From Gymnopilus junonius (taxonomy: Eukaryota > Basidiomycota > Agaricomycetes > Agaricales > Galerinaceae), in assembly GCA_015501075.1 (NCBI GenBank), contig JADNYJ010000611.1:1-18453 (forward strand): 18,453 nt of DNA. The letters are read 5' to 3'. The notes beneath the pieces are model-generated. The model did no database searches and had not been told where the DNA came from. It saw only the letters and a program-made list of their open reading frames with translations. Shown piece by piece: positions 1 to 7,419 of this stretch (positions are counted from its first letter, which is position 1; each line of letters starts with the position of its first letter). The translations under genes and the position numbers were made by a program.

Positions 1-806
1 TTTCAGAACTTCCACCTTGGACTCCAGATAATCTTAATGAAGGTAATGCAGATGCAATTATATTAAATGCTTTAGTTTAATCTATTGTTTCTATTAGATA
101 TTGTCATGAGAAGCCCACCAAAGCAGATATACCTGCATATGTGCATCTCGCTCAACTGGAGGTATTTTGCATGGTTGCAGTGGCATGTATCAATATGCTG
201 ATGCAAATCAATGTGGTAGATCAGTCAAACACAGTCGATATGGTTGATCGAGGCAATTCTTTGTTTCACTCAGCAATGCCACAAATGTTAAAATCACCAC
301 AACACCCAATAGTGCAGATTCCAGTTAAGGATATATCTCAGTGCCTACAATCAAAACAGTGGTTCACCAAGCAACTGAAGACTTTGAACCTATGCAAAGC
401 AAGTTGATGATGTTTATTTATATTATTTAATACTAATTTTAAATATTTTAGCAAATCCAAGCTGTTTTTGCATGTATCATCATGATGAGCATGACTGACC
501 AGTTATGGTATTTATACCAAATCATGGCATTTTCTGATGATGAAGACATCGATGCACTATGGTTCAGAGATTCTAATGGCAAAAACATCATCTGTGTGTT
601 AGCAGTAAGTGATAATCAGTTTTTTAACTCAATCTATTATATAATGACATGTTATATAGACAACATTTGATTTTAGTTCATTGTATAAAACCCCTGCATC
701 AATCACTCTGCATGAATCTACTACATCCATGCAGCCACATGCCTCTACTTCTTCTGCAACTGCAAATCCATTATCAGCACATTCAACTGACAAAGATCTG
801 CTCATT
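1..806 (+). CDS. 3' exons of an unrecognised multi-exon gene, copy 1 (partial)
   Basis: This is the downstream end of the gene seen more fully at 8263-11059. The exon and intron pattern is exon 1-42, GT-AG intron 43-97, exon 98-402, intron 403-451, exon 452-604, intron 605-676, and exon 677 to about 806. The first junction is in frame here (the exon ends AATGAAG, giving N-E-D-I-V-M-R), whereas copy 2 lacks one A. The 98-402 exon is broken by several one-base losses compared with copy 2. Readable stretches include DQSNTVDMVDRG, MAFSDDEDIDALWFRDSNGK and a Ser/Thr/His-rich tail. I recognise no domain. A 5'-truncated LINE replaces the sequence after about 806. The last exon does not join in phase: entering at 677 gives Phe-Ile-Val then a stop, while the better-looking frame (S-L-Y-K-T-P) needs a one-base change. 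The gene may therefore end at about 688 or be disrupted. Confidence 0.55.
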
Positions 807-924
807 GTGCTCTGGCAGAGGATGCTGAGCTTTACTCTCTATGTACTGCAATTGTCCGGGCCTGTGCCATGGATAATTGTGACTACATTGTTATCATGTA
901 GGACTCCACTAAGGCTTTGGGGAG

Positions 925-927
<3 letters not shown>
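807..927 (+). mobile_element. Outer LINE, 5'-truncated left part (RNase H fragment), copy 1
   Basis: From about 807 the sequence matches, in opposite orientation, the RNase H region of the inner LINE near 2010-2130. It carries the start of the RNase H segment up to the SDSTKALGSL region. This is the upstream remnant of an older plus-strand LINE that was split by the inner LINE. Its sequence continues without a gap at 5406. The 5' truncation is typical of target-primed reverse transcription. A possible short, imperfect target-site duplication is TGCTCAT just before it and TGCTTAT just after its poly(A) at 6504. Confidence 0.85.
913..927 (+). repeat. Left target-site duplication of the inner LINE, copy 1
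   Basis: GGCTTTGGGGAGTCT lies directly before the poly(T) and is repeated exactly at 5391-5405. One copy is native RNase H sequence of the outer LINE. The end is uncertain by a T because the poly(T) follows. Confidence 0.93.
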
Positions 928-952
<25 letters not shown>

Positions 953-958
<6 letters not shown>

Positions 959-1327
959 AGGATTTATATACCGGTGCGCGAAAGCAGTCCGGTCGCAGAT
1001 GTACATACACCCAAGTAATCTACCATTAAACTATGCCTAGTGTGAGACTGGCTCTCGCGGGCCAACTTAGGACCATAAAACAATGGGCCCGTACTCTCGT
1101 TGATGCCCCGACTGAAGGGAGGGGTCCAACAAAGTAAAAGAAGGGCACCGGAAGGGGGCCCGCCAGCCAAACCCGACAGCCCAGGATGCGCGCATACTGT
1201 GTTAGCCACTGAAGGCAGACCATTTCGGGTCGCCGAAGCGGGGGGTCACACTTGTCTGTCGATAGCGCCGAAGCTCCAGAACCCAGACCCCCACCCTCAA
1301 CCCAGCAAAGCCGAAGCCCGCCAAGTA
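953..1327 (-). other. Inner LINE 3' UTR and tail, copy 1
   Basis: This is the sequence between the ORF2 stop (1328-1330) and the poly(A) (928-952). The last ~90 bases are nearly identical to the outer LINE tail at 6360-6470. They include an A-box-like motif (1023-1033, minus strand) and a hairpin at 970-993 (ACCGG/CCGGT plus TGC/GCA stems, six-base loop). Conservation between elements of different ages fits a reverse-transcriptase recognition tail. Confidence 0.75.
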
Positions 1328-4300
1328 TTAGGACTCTGTTCTGAGCGCACCCCAAACCGCTGAATCCAGCCAGCAGGAACGCCTACCTTGCCCATCCAAG
1401 TTATCCGACACCCCGAGGGGGGCGGTTGAAGGCGAATGCCGTGGGGTTAGCCTTCAAAAAGGATACGAGCTGATCCAGACGAACTGGATAGTCGTGACGG
1501 CCATGCTGGGGACACGTCCGGAATAAGTGGTCACGAGTTTGGGTATGGCCGCACTCGCAACTGGTGATTCAGGGATGTTGAATCGAGAGTAATACTCCCC
1601 ATGGGAGCATGGTTGGTGATGGCAGAGTGACCCTTGTAAAGAGAGTCAGTCGCCGCCTGCAGCTTGAAGCCAGGGACCACCTCGTTTGGCCCGTGGTTCG
1701 AGTCGACCCCCGTCGAGGTCGGTGAGCACAAAATTGTCGCCCTGAGTATGAAGGTTGCTGGAACAACTCTGCCAGCCTTCCCCGGATTATCGTCAGCTGC
1801 TTTGCAGAGAGCAAGTGAGTGTGGCGTGTTAGGCCCCACCGCTACAGAAGCTCAGTCGCCATGAGATGAGCTTGGTAGTGTATGCCCCACTTCAAGAAGA
1901 TGGGACATGATGAAGAGATGTGGCGGCCAGGACCTCTGGTCCACCACTCTGTAAGGGCGCGATCACAGCCAAGGAATGACCCTGGCCGGAATGCACGGAA
2001 GCATCAAGCAGACTCCCCAAAGCCTTGGTGGAGTCCGACAAGATAACAATGTAGTCACAATTGTCCATGGCAAGCCCGGACAATTGCAGTACGAAGGGAG
2101 TAAAGCTCAGCATCCTCTGCAAGAGCACTCCCAGCCGTGTAGCGAGATGCATGCACCTCAACTCCTTGGCGAAACAAGCGAAGCTGCAATAGCCTGCTTG
2201 TTCCGGTCAGTGGGGCGACTACCATCGCCACACACACCAGAGTGGACGGTTCCCGCTTCGAGCTCCCAGAAGCGGTCTAACCATTCGCGCCGAGCCCAAC
2301 CTTATCCTTGGGTGCCGGAGTGATATCAAAGCGAATTCCATGATGTAACTCAAGGAATCGCCGCCTGGACGAGCCTCTGGGCAAAGGCTCCAGAGGCTCG
2401 CTGACTACATGGAGCATGTCATCGACGTCCATAACAGTACCCCGCACCTTAGCGCGTTGTGGGGCAGTCATAAAGGCAGCAGAGCGAGGGTGAGGAGTCG
2501 CTCCTTTGGAAAGGGCGCACTCAGGAGGGAGCGCACCGGATGAGTGTCCGAGAGGGCCTCCATGCCAGAACACCTACTGTGGCAGCAACATTTCAGGACT
2601 AAGTTGATAGGGACCAGGCCAGCAAGGGCCTCGATCCCCCCAGTTGGGGAGGTGCGGAATGCACCAGTAATCCAGAGCGCAGCATGGCGTTGCATGCTGG
2701 TCAGTAGCTTTGATGGTTCCCTGGCACTTAGCGCCCTGGAAGAACCACAATCGGAGGCCGTATGTTGCAATAGGCAACACACAAGACCTGTAAAGCAGAT
2801 GCTTTTGCATGGGCGTAAGCCCCCTAGATGAGTTACCAAGCATCCGCATCGCCTTAACGGTGGTGAAGGACTTGGTGGAATAGTACCGGACCATGCTCGT
2901 GGAATGTCAATTTCCGGTCAAAGAAGAAACCCAAGTACCGCCAAATGGCTTGGGTCAGACGTTGTCACGGTGTAGGGAGCATACCCTAGATCCATGGACG
3001 GATTGAACTCGAGTGAGAATGATCAAAATGAATAACTCCGTTTTGTCATGTCAAGAGCGAGGGCGAACTTTGTGAAGAGTTTCGAAGATCACCGCATAGG
3101 ACCTTTTCAGGGCTATGCAGTTGGCATCGAGGGTCTTTGACTGCACAATAAGTGTGCCATCATCAACATAAGAAAGCAGAGTGGTATCGGAGACCGACCT
3201 TCTGCATGAAAAGTTTCAGCACTGGTGCGAGGAAGAGTGCGAGAGAACCGGGACAAAGCAGAGCCCTGCCCCACCCTGACATCAGCTTGTCGGGGTCAGA
3301 TTGAAAACCGTTCCAGGCATAAGATGTGGAACGGCCAACCAGGTATGATGAAAAGAATTCCACCACGTTAGGAGGGAAGCCCTGCTTCCTGAGAATCACA
3401 ATCAACACTTCGTGATTGAGGAGGGAAGAACTGTGCCACAGTCGAAGCGATGACACTGGTCTTTAAGCCGGAGCCCACCCTGCATGCACCAGGTGATGAG
3501 GAGCAGCCCGCATCCTCGGTGGAGCGCTGCGCACACCACCGAGTTGATTAGGGTGAAAGATATCGTGCTTAACAGCATCGAATTGAATGCGGTTGGAAAG
3601 CATTTTCTCAACCAATTTGCCAAGGGTGTTCAGGAGCACAATGGGCCTGAACGCCTTAGGGTGGAATATGAGGGCTTGTTCGGTTTCGGAATAATAAGAC
3701 AAGGACTCCTTAAATGAGTCGGCCAATACCCAACCCGAAGGCAGGCGTTAGCTAACTGCACGAACACCTGAAGACAGTGTCGTCGAATAATTGCCTTAAG
3801 GTGTGACCACTTAATATGATCAGGACCCGGCGCTGAGTTGTTAGACAGGATGCCAAGGCCTCCCTCAATTCCAACAGTGAAAAGGCGTCCACTCTCGCAC
3901 TTCCATATCGGGAAGGGAGGTGAGACCACTAATGTCGTACGTTCGGTCAGAGGCCGAGTTGTACGTGCCATGAAGGGCATCCCAAGGGAGGGCATATCAT
4001 GGCAGGGCTGTCCGTTGAATTGGATAGCCTCGGAGGGTGGTAACTTGCGCTGCTGGATCCAGTTCATTAGATCCCAGGGGCGCTTGTTGGTAGTGGCAAC
4101 TTCAGTGATGCATTCATCAAAGAACTTGTGTTGCAGCTTTAACAGCTCTGCGGAAAATTTTATGGTTATCGCGAGAGTTATCCGCTGATAAGCATCGAAG
4201 GAATCCTCACAGGAGTCATCCCACCAAGGACGGGAGTGAGGGGATACGAATCGTCTTGGAATACTTTCGCCAAGCATCCGAGAAGGCAGAAGCCACATCC

Positions 4301-5171
4301 GAAGACACAGCCTCCACCTGATCCGGGTCGATCGGCACCAAGGGATCAATGCCCTTGAGCTTCTCAATGATGGACAACAAGAAGTCATCCAATTGATCTG
4401 GTGGCAGTGAGCGCATCGGAACAGTAGCTGCCGCCGGAGCGACAGAAATAGAGCAAGCCAACGGAACATGGTCCAATGGCCCATGCCATAGTTCACCTCT
4501 CCGAGTGCCTGCAGACAGCTCCTCAGTAGGTTGAATGAAGATGAGGTCGATGACCGACTCTTGCTGAGATGGGTTGCCAGGGATGTGAGTAGGGCCCGGA
4601 TTGACTGGGAGAGAAAGCATCAATCCCAGTGTGGCTGCCGTATTCAGCAGGTTATTGGCTGTCGTCCAATGATGCAGGACACCAGGGTCCCACTTATTTG
4701 AGTGACAGTTGAAGTCACCCCCCATGTAATGAAACATTGGAAGAAAGTCGGCCTGCTCGGTAAGCAAGTCGATAGCTGTGTGCTTATCATCTGAATACAC
4801 ATTCAGTAAGTTAACAACGGTGTCCCCAGTAAACAGAGACACCGCCATGATATCACGGTGATCTATAAGATCACGTCGCAAGGCAGGGCGCCAGGGGTTC
4901 AACCTCGTCGAAACGTAGGTCAGAACGCGTGGCCGGAGCCCAGTGGGGTCAGGCTGAACCATTACCTTCCAATCAGGGTGGTTCGGTGCACCAATAACTG
5001 CCTCACCTTTGGGATCTCTCGAAGACGGGGCACGTCGTATCTCATGCCAGGGTGGCTCTTGCAAGAAAATAACGTCAAAAGAGTCTTTTAGATGGTTGAG
5101 AAGTACATCGATATGCCATAATTTTGGTTACAATTGTATGAAATAATTCTAACATCCTCCTTTCTTCTCAT
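1328..5171 (-). pseudogene. LINE ORF2 (endonuclease, reverse transcriptase, RNase H), copy 1, frameshifted
   Basis: ORF2 nicks target DNA and copies the element RNA by target-primed reverse transcription. The start is the ATG at 5171, in the TAATG overlap with ORF1; the stop is TAA at 1328-1330, giving about 1,280 codons if repaired. The AP endonuclease shows IISYNCNQN, LQEPPWHE, GGDFNCHSNKWDP (GDFN codons at 4708-4719) and SVIDLIF. In the final SDH motif the serine codon is TTG (Leu) at 4474-4476, where copy 2 has TCG (Ser). The reverse transcriptase shows FRPIVLLN, NHEVLIVILRKQG and YVDDGTLIVQ (YVDD codons 3159-3170), then the thumb (GLTPMQKHLLYRSCVLPIATYG). RNase H shows LSDSTKALGSLLDA and KAADDN near 1800. 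A CECGHTQTRDHLFRTC knuckle lies near 1510-1561. Many one-base indels break the frame; they look like consensus errors. The Leu in SDH is a real substitution. Confidence 0.9.
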
Positions 5172-5173
5172 TA
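5169..5173 (-). promoter_or_regulatory. ORF1 stop / ORF2 start overlap TAATG, copy 1
   Basis: On the minus strand, ORF1 ends ...CTA GCT CGA TAA and ORF2 begins ATG AGA AGA AAG GAG, sharing TAATG. The ORF2 ATG sits about nine codons before the first conserved endonuclease motif (SYNCNQN), which supports it as the true start. Known LINEs with a UAAUG junction, such as SART1 of the silkworm, translate ORF2 by termination-reinitiation. Its use here is inferred. Confidence 0.75.
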
Positions 5174-5390
5174 TCGAGCTAGAGGAGGGACGTTAGACGT
5201 CAAGGTCCGGAGTGCATGCTTATCACGTACCTTGCGGTATTTGCAATGATCCAATCATGATCGAAGCGGTGTTCCCAGAATTGCAGTTGCATCCTGTGGC
5301 AGGGTGCTCGCCCGAAATTGGGGCAGCGGGCCTTGTGGGGGCACGGCTCACCAGCTGGGGTGGGGTGGTGCATACCGTCCGAATCCGGCA
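5171..5390 (-). pseudogene. LINE ORF1 C-terminal fragment with zinc knuckle, copy 1
   Basis: The element begins inside ORF1 (nucleocapsid-like RNA-binding protein). In the best frame the text reads C-P-H-K-A-R-C-P-N-C-R-G, then after a one-base slip G-E-H-P-A-T-G-C-N-C, then FWEHRFDHDWIIAKYRKVRD and a stop at 5171-5173. This is the CX2CX3HX4C knuckle followed by the FW-HRFD-W segment seen in fungal Tad-like ORF1 proteins. The slip lies in a C/G run near 5310 that differs between the two copies. About the N-terminal three quarters of ORF1 is absent because of 5' truncation. Confidence 0.72.
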
Positions 5391-5405
5391 GGCTTTGGGG
5401 AGTCT
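5391..5405 (+). repeat. Right target-site duplication of the inner LINE, copy 1
   Basis: This is an exact copy of the 15 bases at 913-927. After it, the outer LINE RNase H resumes at once with ACTCGATGCC, continuing Ser-Leu-Leu-Asp-Ala. Confidence 0.93.
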
Positions 5406-6097
5406 ACTCGATGCCTCATGCATTCAGCCAAGCTCATTCCTTGGCCATTATCCGTGCCTTACAGAGTGGTGGACCAGAGGTCCTGGCCGCCACATCTCCT
5501 TCATCATGTCCTATCCTCTTTGAAATAGGGCATCCACTACCAGGCTCATTCATGGTGACTGAGCTTTCTGTTATAGTGGGGCCAACACACCACACTCACT
5601 TGCCTCACTGCACAAAGCAGCTGACGATAATCGGGGAGGGCTGGAAAGAGCTGTTCCAGCAACCCTCGTACTCAGGGGATAGTTTCTGTCACTCACCAAC
5701 CTCAATGGGGGTCGACTCGAACCACAGGCCAAACGAGGTGGCCCTTGGCTTCAGTCTGCAGGCAGCGACCTGACTCTCTTTATGAGGGTTCTCATGCTAT
5801 CACCAACCATGCTCCCATTGGGGAGTATTACTCTCAATTCAATATTCCTGAATCCACCAGTTGTGAGTGCAGCTACCATACCCAAACTCATGATCATTTA
5901 TTCCGAACGTGTCCCAGCAATGATCGTCATGACTATCCAGTATGTCTGGATCAGCTCGTATCATTTTTGACAGCTAACCCACTGCATTCGCTTTCAACCG
6001 CCCTCCTTGAGGTGTCGGATAACTTGGTCAGGCAAGGTAGGTGTTGTTCCTGTTGGCTGGATTCATCAGTCTGGGGTGCACCCAGAAAGAGTCCTAA
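5406..6097 (+). pseudogene. Outer LINE ORF2 C-terminus (RNase H end and CCHC), copy 1
   Basis: This is a decayed end of ORF2. Readable parts, in shifting frames, are the RNase H continuation, GEYYSQFNIPES, the CCHC-type knuckle CECSYHTQTHDHLFRTC at 5862-5912 (CXC-X8-H-X4-C), and HDYPVCLDQLVSFLTANP. The stop is TAA at 6095-6097, the same position relative to the tail as in the inner LINE. Frameshifts are frequent and no start remains. Confidence 0.85.
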
Positions 6098-6385
6098 TAC
6101 TTGGCAGGCTCCAGCTTTGCTGGGTTGAGGGTGGGGGTCTGGGTTCTGGAGCTTTGGCATTATCGACAGACAAGTGTGGCCCCCTGCTTCGGCGACCCAA
6201 AATGGTCTGCTTCAGTGGCTAACACAGTATGTGCGCATCCTGGGCTGTCGGGTTTAGCTGGCGGGCCCCTTCCGGTGCCCTTCCATTACTTTGTTGGACC
6301 CTCCCTTCAGTCGGGGCATCAACGAGAGTACGGGCCCACTGTTTTGTGGTCCCAAGTTGGCCCGCGAGAGCCAGTCTCACACTAG

Positions 6386-6453
6386 GTGTAGTTTAATGGT
6401 AGATTACTTTGGGTGTATGTATATCTGCGACCGGACTGCTTTCGCGCACCGGT
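6386..6453 (+). other. LINE 3' tail: A-box-like motif and hairpin, copy 1
   Basis: TAGTTTAATGG at 6389-6399 fits the Pol III A-box consensus TRGYNNANNNG and resembles a tRNA D-arm. A hairpin follows at 6430-6453 (ACCGG 6430-6434 with CCGGT 6449-6453, TGC 6437-6439 with GCA 6446-6448, loop TTTCGC). I found no convincing B-box, so this is not a tRNA gene. The same structure lies at the ends of both inner LINE copies. Confidence 0.55.
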
Positions 6454-6464
6454 ATATAAATCCT

Positions 6465-6503
<39 letters not shown>

Positions 6504-6505
<2 letters not shown>

Positions 6506-6679
6506 CTTATGGGACTTGTATATACAACACACATTGTTTTGATTGTATTCTGCTTTGAACAAACTTGTAGTTTTCTGTAGATACATGTATAGCAGAGTCT
6601 ACAATAAGGACTTTGAATCATGTAACTAGTAAAATTTCTCTGTAGATACATGATAGTACAGAGTTACTGCAATTGTAAT
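6504..6679. other. AT-rich spacer between LINE poly(A) and LTR, copy 1
   Basis: No open frame is credible here. A 14-base direct repeat, TCTGTAGATACATG, occurs at 6574-6587 and 6639-6652. It may be remnant 3' sequence of the disrupted gene or an older insertion; nothing decides between these. Confidence 0.5.
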
Positions 6680-6844
6680 TGTTAGAGCGACTCTCACATG
6701 ATATGTTACATGTCACAGAGTAGTTACATTGTGGCTAAGTCCTTCTGAAGTCCTTAGTTCTTAACTCTGGACTTCAGGTGAGTAGTACATAGTTTCTCCT
6801 TGTATTTAGTTAGTTCTTAACTCTGGACTTCAGTCCTTCTAACA
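6680..6844 (+). repeat. Copia 5' LTR, 165 bp, copy 1
   Basis: It starts TGTTAGAG and ends CTTCTAACA, a 7-base terminal inverted repeat TGTTAGA/TCTAACA, and is followed at once by the primer-binding site. Copy 2 has the same length and I see no difference. Inside, a 24-base direct repeat lies at 6754-6777 and 6810-6833. No 3' LTR is in the window, so the two-LTR proof is missing. Confidence 0.85.
6745..6777 (+). other. LTR stem-loop, 9-bp perfect stem
   Basis: CTGAAGTCC (6745-6753) pairs perfectly with GGACTTCAG (6769-6777) across a 15-base loop. The 3' arm is part of the 24-base repeat, so the second copy of GGACTTCAG at 6825-6833 could compete for the same 5' arm. Its role, for example in a polyadenylation or dimerisation signal, is unknown. 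The same sequence is present in copy 2. Confidence 0.7.
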
Positions 6845-6859
6845 GGTTATGGGCCCCGG
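6845..6859 (+). other. Primer-binding site, complementary to initiator tRNA-Met anticodon arm
   Basis: GGTTATGGGCCCCGG follows the LTR with no spacer. Its reverse complement, CCGGGGCCCATAACC, resembles the anticodon stem-loop of eukaryotic initiator tRNA-Met (GGGCTCATAACCC, with the CAT anticodon). Copia-class elements such as Drosophila copia and Ty5 prime from an internal half-tRNA fragment of this tRNA. Confidence 0.75.
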
Positions 6860-7416
6860 CATCTGAGACTGCAGGAATCAACTCTATTCATTTCCTTTGC
6901 ACTCTAGCAGATTGCCGCTTCGCAACTTCGATACACACACGCATACACGTTCCCGGCCACGCCTACACAGTTATACGCAGATAGCTACCCGGACAAACGT
7001 GCAAACTGCGTTTCTTCAATTTGACCATTGAGGACTCAATTCAACTTCGCTTCACAACGTGCCCATTCGTTCTCGCACACATTCACAACTTCGCATACTG
7101 AGTACTGGTATTACCGCTATTCACGTTGCCTCGTTTCACATCATTCCAACTGCTGGTCCTCGAGTTATCATCGAAGATTGTCTTGCATCTCAACTCAGTG
7201 AGATCAGCACTTCGTTCATCTTTGCGCATTTCCTCGCCTACGCTCTTGCCGCATTCTTTGCAACGTGGACTATCTGTTACGGGTCACACCCTTGACGTGC
7301 CTGCTTCATTGCATCCTCATTCGACCACCTTGTCATTCACAATCAACACTTATTCCTATAAAGTGTCAACTCTACTACTTTGCCTTTTCACCTTTTCAGC
7401 CTCATTCTGCCCACTA
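6860..7416 (+). other. Copia leader, no recognisable Gag body, copy 1
   Basis: The leader is about 560 bases, pyrimidine-rich and CA-rich. No frame gives a Gag-like protein, although copia Gag normally needs roughly 200-250 residues before the zinc knuckle. Frames that stay open here have unnatural composition (His/Thr/Leu/Phe-rich). An ATG at 7416-7418 opens a 14-codon frame (MNTYRGYTMQTTCK) that ends before the knuckle. Confidence 0.6.
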
Positions 7417-7419
7417 TGA

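Larger units (their letters stand above)
928..5390 (-). mobile_element. Inner Tad-like LINE retrotransposon, 5'-truncated in ORF1, copy 1
   Basis: This is a minus-strand non-LTR retrotransposon of about 4.46 kb. From its 5' end at 5390 it holds the C-terminal part of ORF1 with a zinc knuckle, ORF2 with AP-type endonuclease, reverse transcriptase, RNase H and a C-terminal CCHC, a 3' UTR of about 375 bp, and a poly(A) tail seen as poly(T) at 928-952. It lies between perfect 15-bp duplications and is inserted in the opposite orientation inside the RNase H region of another LINE of its own family. The domain order and fungal setting point to the Tad1 clade; the clade call is inferred. ORF1 is incomplete and ORF2 has frameshifts, so the copy is not functional as written. 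Confidence 0.93.
5406..6503 (+). mobile_element. Outer LINE, right part with 3' UTR and poly(A), copy 1
   Basis: The older plus-strand LINE resumes at the exact point of interruption. It holds the rest of RNase H, the C-terminal CCHC, the 3' UTR and a 33-base poly(A) at 6471-6503. Together with 807-927 the element is only about 1.2 kb, so it is strongly 5'-truncated. It belongs to the same family as the inner LINE: the tails are nearly identical, while the coding part is more diverged. Confidence 0.9.

Noticed and set aside
3484..4188. Plus-strand open frames across the inner LINE
   Set aside because: They lie opposite the reverse transcriptase and linker of ORF2, whose motifs (FRPIVLLN, YVDD) are clear on the minus strand.
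6386..6470. tRNA gene suggested by the GTAGTTTAATGGTAGATTAC stretch
   Set aside because: No T-arm or B-box, no acceptor stem, and it sits in the LINE 3' UTR in every copy. Kept only as a tRNA-like motif.
928..6503. A single composite DNA transposon with inverted-repeat ends
   Set aside because: The inverted symmetry comes from two LINEs in opposite orientation. Each has its own poly(A), and the 15-bp duplication brackets only the inner one.
6404..6651. Minus-strand frames with poly-Phe and plus frames through the poly(T) runs
   Set aside because: They are translations of LINE poly(A) tails and adjacent spacer.
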